Assembly (NCBI RefSeq): GCF_036669915.1
Contig: NC_089321.1
Span: 1,028,501 to 1,092,500, forward strand
Origin: Pocillopora verrucosa
Lineage: Eukaryota > Cnidaria > Anthozoa > Scleractinia > Pocilloporidae
DNA length: 64,000 nt
Direction of reading: 5' to 3'
In this document: piece after piece, positions 56,061 to 64,000 of the stretch
Numbering within the stretch: the stretch's first letter is position 1
How the letters are laid out: every line of letters starts with the position of its first letter
Notes under the pieces: model-generated
The model's database searches: none
What the model was told of the DNA's origin: nothing
What the model saw: only the letters and a program-made list of their open reading frames with translations
Program-made: the position numbers and the translations under genes

Positions 56061-59000
56061 TGTCGGAAATGAGACTAAAGAATCTGCTATGTTCCGAAAC
56101 TTCACGTTTTACTTTATAAAATCAACTTAACCTCCCTCTCTCTCTCACCGTTCTCTGTCTCACGCTCTGGTCTCTCTCATTTTAAATATATAATATGATC
56201 CTATTGTTCAATCATCTGTCACTTATCGCAAAAAATCAACCGGAAATCAATTAACGCTGAATAATCTCTCACAGCCTGGCAATTTTTCTTTTATGACCTT
56301 TGAATGACATGTGTTGCATATATACTGTTTTCCATCAAATGACTGTTGAATATTGAAATATGTTTGGCAAGGGTACTTCTTATTTATGCATGTTATTACT
56401 GATTTTCAATAAAGTATAAATTTCCTATAAAGTATAGATTTCACGGAAGAGCTAGGCTTAGATATTTAACCTTTTACTGTTCAAGTTGCTTCCGTCAGTA
56501 TCCGTTGCCGTTGTTAGCGCAACCTTCTAAGTTGTGTTCATGAACATTCTTGATTTTTTCAGCGTGTGAGGTGTTCGTCTCAGCATCATAGTTTGTTGTT
56601 AAATCGGCTGTCACATTTTTTCCAGTATTTTCGTAGTTTGAACTCACATGGCTCATTTGTTATCTCGTGAGAACTAGTCTGAACTTTGCACATTTGGCTA
56701 GCTTTCAAGCTATAGAGTTCTTGGACCGGCCTATTCCGAAAACGCTCGACATCATTTTGTATGTGAGATGAGCGTATAAGCCAGGAATCTTTACAACGCG
56801 GTCCTCACAAAACACAGTATTCTGTAAATTATGTTGTTTACGAAGAACGAGCACACGATAACACAAGTTGTCGCACTCTCATCCCGTTTCTGCGGTTTAC
56901 GCAAGGAACGCCTGAGACCATGACCCCCTTTTAGCGACCAAGAACGGCTTGCATTATGTGATATTATTCTAGGATACAAAGAATGAGAAATGTAGATAAA
57001 CAGTGAATGTTGTCGATACAGTGAATGTTGATATAGTCGTTTTTTGATAACCTGTTGCATACTTTATGAACATATAAGTCAATTTTATGTTATGTTGATC
57101 GTACGTTAAAGAATAAAACTAAACAAAATGAGATTCTTCTACTGTTTTAGAGGAAAATCAATCCTTTCAATTATGCAACAAAACCCAGTAAAGGCACAAG
57201 ATTCTTCTCAATAGAATATTCAGATTTCAGAAGAGCACAAAGACTTTATCAGCAAGAGTGGTTTTGAATGTGATTCTTCACACAAGCAAAGTCAATCTCA
57301 GCAGAAGAATGATCAATTTAAAAATGAATGTCCATTCTTGGGTGAAGGACAAATATTCTCACGGGGAGTCTAAGAAACTGACATTCAAAGAGAATTTAAC
57401 CAAAGAGTGATTTAGAGTGAATTCATAGAAATAGTGTTTTGGCTGTTGATGGAATTCTCGTCCCTTCGAAAGTGAGATGTGAGGCTATTTTCGGTAAAAT
57501 GACCGAACGATTGAAAATCCAATTTTAAAATTGTTCTCCAGTGTCAAATAAATGATTAATTAGGTCTACACGCACTATTTATGTCAGTTTGGATACGTAT
57601 GTTAAGGTGACACTCTGGTTTAAATCTATCAACGAAATAGGTTATTACTTACAAAAAATATATATAATAGCATAAAACATTTATGGTATGGTTGTCAAAG
57701 AGGTTTACGTTTAAACTCGGAGTTATGTGTTATAGCGCCGAAAGAAAATCTATACCTGTAGTTATCAACTTTAGTATTGATGTCGAAGCATATCGGAGTT
57801 CACTTTTCATGGCAAGTTTTAAATTTTGATCATCGCTTCTTGCAAAAGCCCTACCGAAAAAAAAATGACACATCTCCCTCCCCTTTTTCGCCATTCACCC
57901 TCCCTGTACCCCTAAGGAATGTGCCGGCCCAAGCGAAGGTCAAGAAGATCGCAACAAAAATTCGAGTCAGGGCAGGAGTTGAGTACTTTTACGGAAAGCG
58001 CGTGATGCATCTGGTTAAACTGAGAAGCACCGATTACTCACGCAACAGACCTGTGTGGACTGCGGTATAAGCATCGCTTAGAGCGACCTGCTAGCAGCCT
58101 ATTAAGAGAGCACGTCAAGCAAAGACCATCTCTATTCAGGTTGGTAAATTTATGTGCACATCGAAATTAGTAACGCTTTTTTTTTTTTCGTTTTATGTCA
58201 AGTTGGGTTAATTTCGTGATAACAGGAAACTGGGTGAGCTATAAGCGCAAAAGTCTACCTCTCTTCAGGACAATATGCCTTTTACTTCCATGTTGTTGCC
58301 TTGTTATGGAAATAAATTCAAGTTTCCGATAAGATTGATCGACTGAGATATAAGGTACAAGTTCTAGAAAAGGGAAAAGCGAGTTGTCACAGAATCAAGA
58401 GTAGCAGGCGGGTGGAATGTTTCAGACAATGAAGGACCGATTGATTAGGTAGGTTTTTTTTTTTTGTGGCGGCCCGATGAGATCTAAATAAAAGATTTCG
58501 TTCGCTCTGCAAAAATTAGCCAGTTAAGGATTCTTTTACACTGCTTGAGATCTCCTCTATCAAATGGCAAGCGATTCCAAAAATGGTGCTCATTTCCTTG
58601 TTGACGAAATATTCGAATCTTATTGGGCTTAACAAAAAATCACTTTGTTATCTCCTCTCACAAAATCTGTCTCAGACCGGTGGAAATGATGCCGAATTCC
58701 TACAGAAATCCTCTTGTAAGCCTGTTTAATGAGAATACTTGAGGATTTATTAGAAATACTAAGAACAAAGCAAGGTCCTCGACAGCATACATTTGTGATC
58801 AGGCGGTTCAATTTCCTGATGTTGGACGTTTGGACCCTTCTCGACCTAAAGAATTTACATGATCAACCTACGTAGCGGTTTCGTGCTAGATACAGTGTTT
58901 GCTGTTTTTGCTGTAATTTCACGCCAATACACGACTTTCATAATGGCGGACATCGCGTGAGTCCAGGATCGAGTTGCATGAAAACGGGGTCAGAAAGGCC

Positions 59001-59428
59001 ACACTATCGCGTCGCGTCCCTATTCGTTTGTTAAGGCGAGTAGTTCGAATATTTCAAATCCGACATTTCTTACGGAAAACGATATACCTGGCGCTTCTCT
59101 TCTTGGAAGGAAACCTGAGGAGTTAAAAATCTCAGAGATTAAATTTTAGCTTAAATGTTGTAGAGACGCGGTGAAGCGAGTGCATGACTACATATGACCC
59201 TGATTTCTGGGTCGAACAAGGGCAGAAACTGCTTTCTAATTACTTTGAACATTTTATTAAGTTGCTTATGGAAAGCTTTTCAATTGAAATTGTCTGGCAA
59301 ATAACAACAGTGATTGTGAAGTCTTGTGAACAACCTACAGTTTTCCTGCAAAAGCTATTTTGTTATGACATCTCTGGTTTTTTCAACAGAATTGGTAATA
59401 CCATGCTTCTACATTCAAATATTCTTAA
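56061..59428. other. Long gap
   Basis: 3.4 kb. An open frame at 57777-58070 has no recognisable domain. Nothing else is supported apart from short simple repeats (ctctctct near 56130). Confidence 0.4.
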
Positions 59429-59730
59429 TTGGGATCAATATTTGTTTCTGGGCAACCGAGCTCGAAATAGGTGACTCGAGCTCGAAAGCCTATCCGAGCT
59501 CGAGTCACAACTCGACTAGAAGGATCCTGAGCAACCGAGCTCGACATAAGTGACTCGAGCTCGAAAGCCTACCCGAGCTCGTTCAGCTCGGTCGGACACG
59601 AGCTCGATTTGATTCGAGCGCGATTACCAAATCGAACTCGATTACAAAGATTGTGACTCGAGCTCGGGTAGGCTTTCGAGCTCGAGTCACTTATATCGAG
59701 CTCGGTTGCTCAGAAACAAATATTGATCCC
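59429..59730. mobile_element. GAGCTCG-rich fold-back element flanked by TTAA
   Basis: Exactly equal 78-bp arms: 59431-59508 and inverted 59653-59730, with few mismatches. A third, direct partial arm lies at 59531-59581. The sequence is built of GAGCTCG(A) and TGACTCGAGCTCG motifs. TTAA stands at 59425-59428 and 59731-59734, which would fit a TTAA target duplication, although two extra bases separate the left TTAA from the arm. Confidence 0.85.
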
Positions 59731-60169
59731 TTAAGGAAGCAGGCGAATGTAAAAATTGAAATGTTAACTATTCGGTATCAGTTTTCTTACGACACCGTTA
59801 TCGAGCTCATTGTAATGCAGGAACTAGCTAAGAACGCTTTCTTACACTTGTGTATCGCCCATAAATGGGTTCTCTATTCTTTCTTATTTCGTGGCTGCTA
59901 AACTACCGAAAATTACGAAACTTCGTGACCAGATGATGACGCAACTTTTTTGGGTCTTAACCTCTCTTCCCCTCAGCCCCTTCCCCGTTAATATGAGAAT
60001 AATCCAGAATATTTAAAAGAGATATGGTAAGGGATGGGACATTCATTTTATTGTTGAAACAGGTGTATGTTAGTGTCTAACAAAATGCTCTCCTCCTTTG
60101 ACGTTCCCTTTCTACCACATATTTAAAGATAACTTTCAACATGCCATTGTAAAGTGCACATGCTATTTG
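59731..60169. other. Gap
   Basis: No supported gene or repeat. Confidence 0.35.
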
Positions 60170-61190
60170 CAAAATTTATTAAAATTCATAATTGATAAAT
60201 ACGCATGATTACCAGCTGATTAATCATAACCACTAAATACTTAATGGATAAAAAAACATGAACATAAATAGAATACAAACTATTTTAAACACTTGCATTA
60301 ATTTTTTAACCCTCTAACCCCTAGAAGGGATAAACATGAAACTTCTCCCCAGAATATCCTTACATTATCCAACAAATAGGTAATGAGAATACTCATGTTT
60401 ATCAGGTAGAAATTGTCATCTTGATCCAATACCCAATTTGCATAAGCTATCTACAAGGAATTGTGTAGCAGCTTGAGGGGACAATTAAGAAACAGTTTCA
60501 AAAGATTGAGAGTTAACTTTTAATTAACAACTGCCCTACATCTGTTGAATGTGATACAGCACAACAACAATAATTTATATTTTTCTTTGATCAAAATTTA
60601 TAAACATGCATGATTACTTAGTGAGTAATTATAACCACTAAATACTTAATGAATAACAAACATTAACATAATTAAACAACAAACTAGTTTAAAAACTTGC
60701 ATTCATTTTTTCACCCTTTGACTCCTAGAAGTGATTAACCCTTTAACTCCCAGATTGAATTTTTAATTCTCCTTACTATCAACCATACAATTCTTATGAT
60801 GTTAGGTCAGAGAATTTAGTATTGATCAACTAATTAACCCAAAATTGATATTCTTCTTTGGTCTCTTCACTTATCTGGTTGATATTGTATTAATATTGTA
60901 GGGAGAAATTCTGTCTGGGTCACTCGTGGCAGTTAAAAGGTTAACAACTTCTTCCCATAAAATCCTTATGTTATCCAACAAATAGGTAACAAGAATACTC
61001 AAATTTATAAACATGCATGATTACTTACTGAGTAATCATAACCACTAAATACTTAATGAATAACAAACATTCACGTAATTAAATTACAAACTAGTTTAAA
61101 AACTTCCATTAATATTTTTCACCCTTTAACATCTATAAGTGATTAAGAAGTAACTTCTCCCCATAATATCCTTACATTATCCAACATCTG
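60170..61190. repeat. Three-unit ~410-bp repeat
   Basis: Units begin near 60175, 60595 and 61005. Each has 'acatgcatgattac/acgcatgattac', 'ataaccactaaatacttaat', 'aaacttgcattaattttt' and a 'ccct-t-acc-cta-aag' start of a MITE. The third unit is cut short next to the gene at 61192. The second has a nested MITE. Confidence 0.8.
60739..60940. mobile_element. MITE of the 'ccctttaactccc' family nested in a related MITE
   Basis: Interrupts 'agaagtgattaa | caacttcttcccat', which is continuous in the sister units. TTAA lies on both sides (60735-60738 and 60941-60944). Confidence 0.8.
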
Positions 61191-61191
61191 A

Positions 61192-63593
61192 CTACTTCTT
61201 CAACTTCTTCCTTTGGCAGCCAGTTCTTTTTTCCCTTTTTTTCTTTTCCCCTTTGGCATTGATTTCCTTTATTTCTTCTTTTTCTACCTTTTCTCCTTCC
61301 TCACCTTCCATGCTGGCATCTTCTCTTCTACATTCTCCATCTTTATCTACTCTTGCGTCTTTTTTCTCTTCGCTCTTTTGCTTCTTCTTTTCTCTTTTCT
61401 CTTTCCTTTCCTTTTTTCTTCTGTTTTCCATTCTTCTTTCCTTTTTATAATGGTCTTGGTGGTCTTCATCTGTCAGTAAAAGTGATGATGGTTTAATCCC
61501 TTTAACAATCAACTCAGGCATTGGTAATGGATTTTACCACCACGTCATTATTGAGGTGATGCAATAAAGAGCATTTTAAGTCTTCTAAGATAATAATTTT
61601 GTTCACAAGTTTTGCTAGAAAACCTACCATAAACCTCATAAAGACAATTCTTACCCTCGACTGTCGTTTGCAGGATTTCCTGTTTGCCTAGTGGCACATT
61701 TCCCTTGAAGCAAACCTGCAAAGAAATGAAGGGAAGGGAAGTATGCTGCACAAAATGGATAACATGGTGATGAATAATTCAGCTTATAAGCAAATTCATC
61801 TGTACAGCATACCTCCCTCAAACATTTCCACTAGAGTAGATACCATTTGCATTGTCTTGCATGTTAATGTTAATGTTATTGTTAGCTTTTATAACAGTGT
61901 TACGCAAGTCAATGCCAATGTGTCATCTTCCATAGGGAATGGTGTATCAAAATTACTCTAGGGGAATTCCCTGCCACTCAAAACAAACATACTTAATAAA
62001 TCCCTTTCTTCTTAAATTTTCATACCTACCATGCAGCTCATTCAAGTATCTCTGGGAGCACTTGATAATAATTGCGTTGAAGGAATTAATGAAATTCAAT
62101 AACTAAAAGAGAATTTCCCTGTGAGCCTTTTCCCTGTCAAAGGGGAAAAGTCTGGGCAAACTCTCTGATTGTCTTGTCTCTACAAGAGCCTATTCATTCA
62201 CCAGAAGGGGGAACATTCTTGCCAATCTTATAGTCAGGAGTGAAACAGTCTTTGTCAGTCTCACCCAGGTGTTACGGCACTAAGGCCTCATCCCTGGTCA
62301 AGAGAACAGTCTTGTCCATCTCCCCCAAGTGTCGCGGCACTAAGGCCTCGTCCCTGGTCAGGAGAACAGTCTTGTCAATCTCCCCCAAGTGTCGCGGCAC
62401 TAAGGCCTTGTCCCTGGTCAGGAGAACAGTCTTGTCAATCTCCCCCAAGTGTCGCGGCACTAAGGCCTCGTCCCTGGTCAGGAGAACAGTCTCGTCCATC
62501 TCCCCCAAGTGTCGCGGCACTAGGGCCTCGTCCCTGGTCAGGAGAAGAACAGTCTTGTCAGTCTCCCCCAAGTGTCGCGGCACTAAGGCCTCGTCCCTGG
62601 TCAGGAGAACAGTATTGTCAATCTCCCCCAAGTGTCGCGGCACTGAGGCCTCGTCCCTGGTCAGGAGAACAGTATTGTCCATCTCCTCCAAGTGTCGCGG
62701 CACTAAGGCCTCGTCCCTGGTCAGGAGAACAGTCTTGTCCATCTCCCCCAAGTGTCGCGGCACTGAGGCCTCGTCCCTGGTCAGGAGAACAGTATTGTCA
62801 GTCTCCCCCAAGTGTCACTGCACAAAGGCCTTGTCCCTGGTCAGGAGAAGAACAGTCCAGTCAGTCTCCCCCAAGTGTCGCGGCACTAAGGCCTCGTCCC
62901 TGGTCAGGAGAACAGTATTGTCCATCTCCCCCAAGTGTCGCGGCACTGAGGCCTCGTCCCTGGTCAGGAGAAGAACAGTCCAGTCAGTCTCCCCCAAGTG
63001 TCGCGGCACTAAGGCCTCGTTCCTGGTCAGGAGAACAGTCTTGTCCATCTCCCCCAAGTGTCGCGGCACTGAGGCCTCGTCCCTGGTCAGGAGAAGAACG
63101 GTCTTGTCAGTCTCCCCCAAGTGTCACGGCACTAAGGCCTCATCCCTGGTCAGGAGAATAGTCTTGTCCCTATCCCCCAACAAGTGTCGTGGCAGTAAGG
63201 CATTATCCCTGGTCGGGAAACCGGCCTTGTCAGTCTCCCTTGAGTGTGTTGTGGTTTAGGAGAGAAACAATAGTCATTTGTCAAGTGTAAGATTTTGTTT
63301 GTCTGCCTAAGTTGTTGGATTTGCAAGATTTCCCTTTCCAGGAGAAAATGACAAATCAATTTTTAATTGTGAGGATTTATTTAAATGTTGTCAGGTGATG
63401 CTTATCTTGTTCCAGCATGTAATCAATAATAAATTCCAACCTAAGCCCTTAAATGCAGTCAGGTAATGCTTATCTTGTTCCAGCATGTAATTAATAATAA
63501 ATTCCAAACTAAGCTCTTAATTGAGAACACAGTGTAAAACCAAAAAAGATTCCCTACCTGGTCATCTAGGAGAGCCTTGGCTTCCTCTGGATC
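61192..63593 (-). CDS. 3' exons of an unrecognised gene with a Lys/Glu-rich C-terminus
   Basis: Three minus-strand exons: 63558-63593 (DPEEAKALLDDQ, phase 0 both ends), 61655-61715 (VCFKGNVPLGKQEILQTTVE, ends phase 1) and 61192-61499 (GIKPSSLLLTDEDHQDHY then a 75-residue basic/acidic stretch ending KKLKK). The first two have good splice sites. The acceptor of the last exon (TTAAAG, no pyrimidine tract) is weak and is chosen only because it keeps the frame. The C-terminal KKER/EEKK repeats predict a long charged helix and nuclear or nucleolar localisation. I do not recognise the family. The 5' part lies beyond the right edge. The 60-bp minisatellite is in the intron between the first two exons. 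Confidence 0.5.
61716..62261. other. Intron sequence before the minisatellite
   Basis: Part of the intron 61716-63557 of the minus-strand gene; no further feature seen. Confidence 0.4.
62262..63230. repeat. 60-bp minisatellite, about 16 units
   Basis: The unit contains 'gtgtcgcggcactaaggcct', 'ccctggtcaggagaacagt' and 'gtcaatctcccccaa'. Some units are 63 bp with an extra AGA, and one near the right end has a further 3-bp insertion. All length changes are multiples of three. A plus-strand frame stays open from 62240 to 63259 (339 codons, 20-residue periodic), and minus frames are open at 62272-62811 and 62815-63120. Base composition is much richer in GC than the flanks. Confidence 0.95.
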
Positions 63594-64000
63594 CTAAATA
63601 GATTTGTGAAGATGTAATTGATATGTTACTGCTGAAATGATTGTTTCGTCTATTAAACCATCTAGCAAAACACCATTTGAAGTATAGGCACTAATTGAAT
63701 ATCGTGTACTGTAATTGAAATTGCGGAGAATACATATTATTCCTAAGTAAAACGTTCGTTTCCTCAGATTGCTCATGCCCAAATTTTCTTCTTTTCTCGT
63801 GAAGTTGCAAAGCATCTCGAAGTTGTCGAGCCATGTTACATAATGTGTGGAATATATGAAGTAAGATATGCGTTGTGCCGTATACATGACAAAGAAGATG
63901 AAAGATAACTGCTTTTCACAGCTACAATAACAGTAGTGGCCATTACTGGAGTTTTGTTGTGTCTTTACGGACGCTAACAGCCTTTGAAACGTTTGATAAA
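63594..64000. other. Right edge, intron or intergenic
   Basis: No further exon of the minus-strand gene identified. A direct repeat 'aatgcttatcttgttccagc', 'atgtaat-aataataaattc' occurs just before, at 63398-63440 and 63464-63506. Confidence 0.4.

Noticed and set aside
57777..58070. 97-codon plus-strand frame
   Set aside because: No domain and no flanking exon; isolated in a gene-poor gap.
61213..61479. Plus-strand Phe/Ser-rich frame
   Set aside because: It is the antisense of the Lys/Glu-rich exon.
62272..63120. Minus-strand repetitive frames as exons of the Lys/Glu-rich gene
   Set aside because: They are split by a stop near 62812, have no splice sites in phase with 63558-63593 or 61655-61715, and arise automatically from a 60-bp period.
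1..64000. tRNA, rRNA or CRISPR arrays
   Set aside because: None seen. Repeats present are MITE-like or minisatellite, and the genome is eukaryotic.

Overview
The window is eukaryotic, from an animal, and most likely an anthozoan cnidarian such as a stony coral. The evidence is multi-exon genes with GT-AG introns of a few hundred to a few thousand bases, a moderately AT-rich background, an extracellular CCP/EGF/ZP-type protein, a rhodopsin-family receptor, and a dense load of short fold-back elements, Helitron-like and Penelope-like debris. The taxonomic call is inference from gene content and repeat style; no rRNA or mitochondrial marker is present. || Left third (1-25060): a tandem duplication of a convergent gene pair. 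Each copy holds the 3' part of WDR75 (plus strand, a nucleolar WD-repeat protein of the small-subunit processome) facing the 3' part of a ZP-domain membrane protein gene (minus strand). The visible homology is 1-7284 against 16355-23163. The breakpoints lie inside both genes, so each duplicate ruined a different partner. The left copy keeps WDR75 running off the window edge but has a 5'-truncated ZP gene. The right copy has WDR75 exons only from the middle of the protein onwards but keeps the longer ZP gene, with additional ConA/LamG-like exons upstream. The truncated left ZP copy has decayed further: a 20-bp frameshifting deletion and a clean 183-bp deletion of the exon encoding the transmembrane segment and tail. 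The right copy instead acquired a short palindromic insertion containing a complete hammerhead ribozyme core. Between the copies sit an intronless NHL-propeller gene (7875-9569, minus) and a decayed 1-kb repeat pair. || Middle (25-35 kb): a probable unrecognised exon, an intronless tail-anchored protein gene (28604-29386, minus) with a stop-riddled partial copy downstream at 27085-27352, and an intronless class A GPCR (32031-33110, minus). || 35250-51972: a complete cytoplasmic dynein 1 intermediate chain gene, 16 coding exons giving 611 residues. Its introns carry tandem repeats, MITE-like elements, a duplicated 3' splice site and, in the last but two intron (47609-50531), an intact intronless low-molecular-weight protein tyrosine phosphatase on the same strand. 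|| Right end (52-64 kb): gene-poor. It contains several long inverted repeats, a Helitron ORF relic, a GAGCTCG-rich fold-back element, a three-unit repeat with a nested MITE, and the 3' exons of an unrecognised minus-strand gene with a Lys/Glu-rich C-terminus whose intron contains a 60-bp minisatellite open in frame on the plus strand. || The most notable items are the reciprocally broken tandem duplication with traceable lesions, the hammerhead ribozyme insertion that distinguishes the two copies, and the intronless phosphatase nested in the dynein gene.
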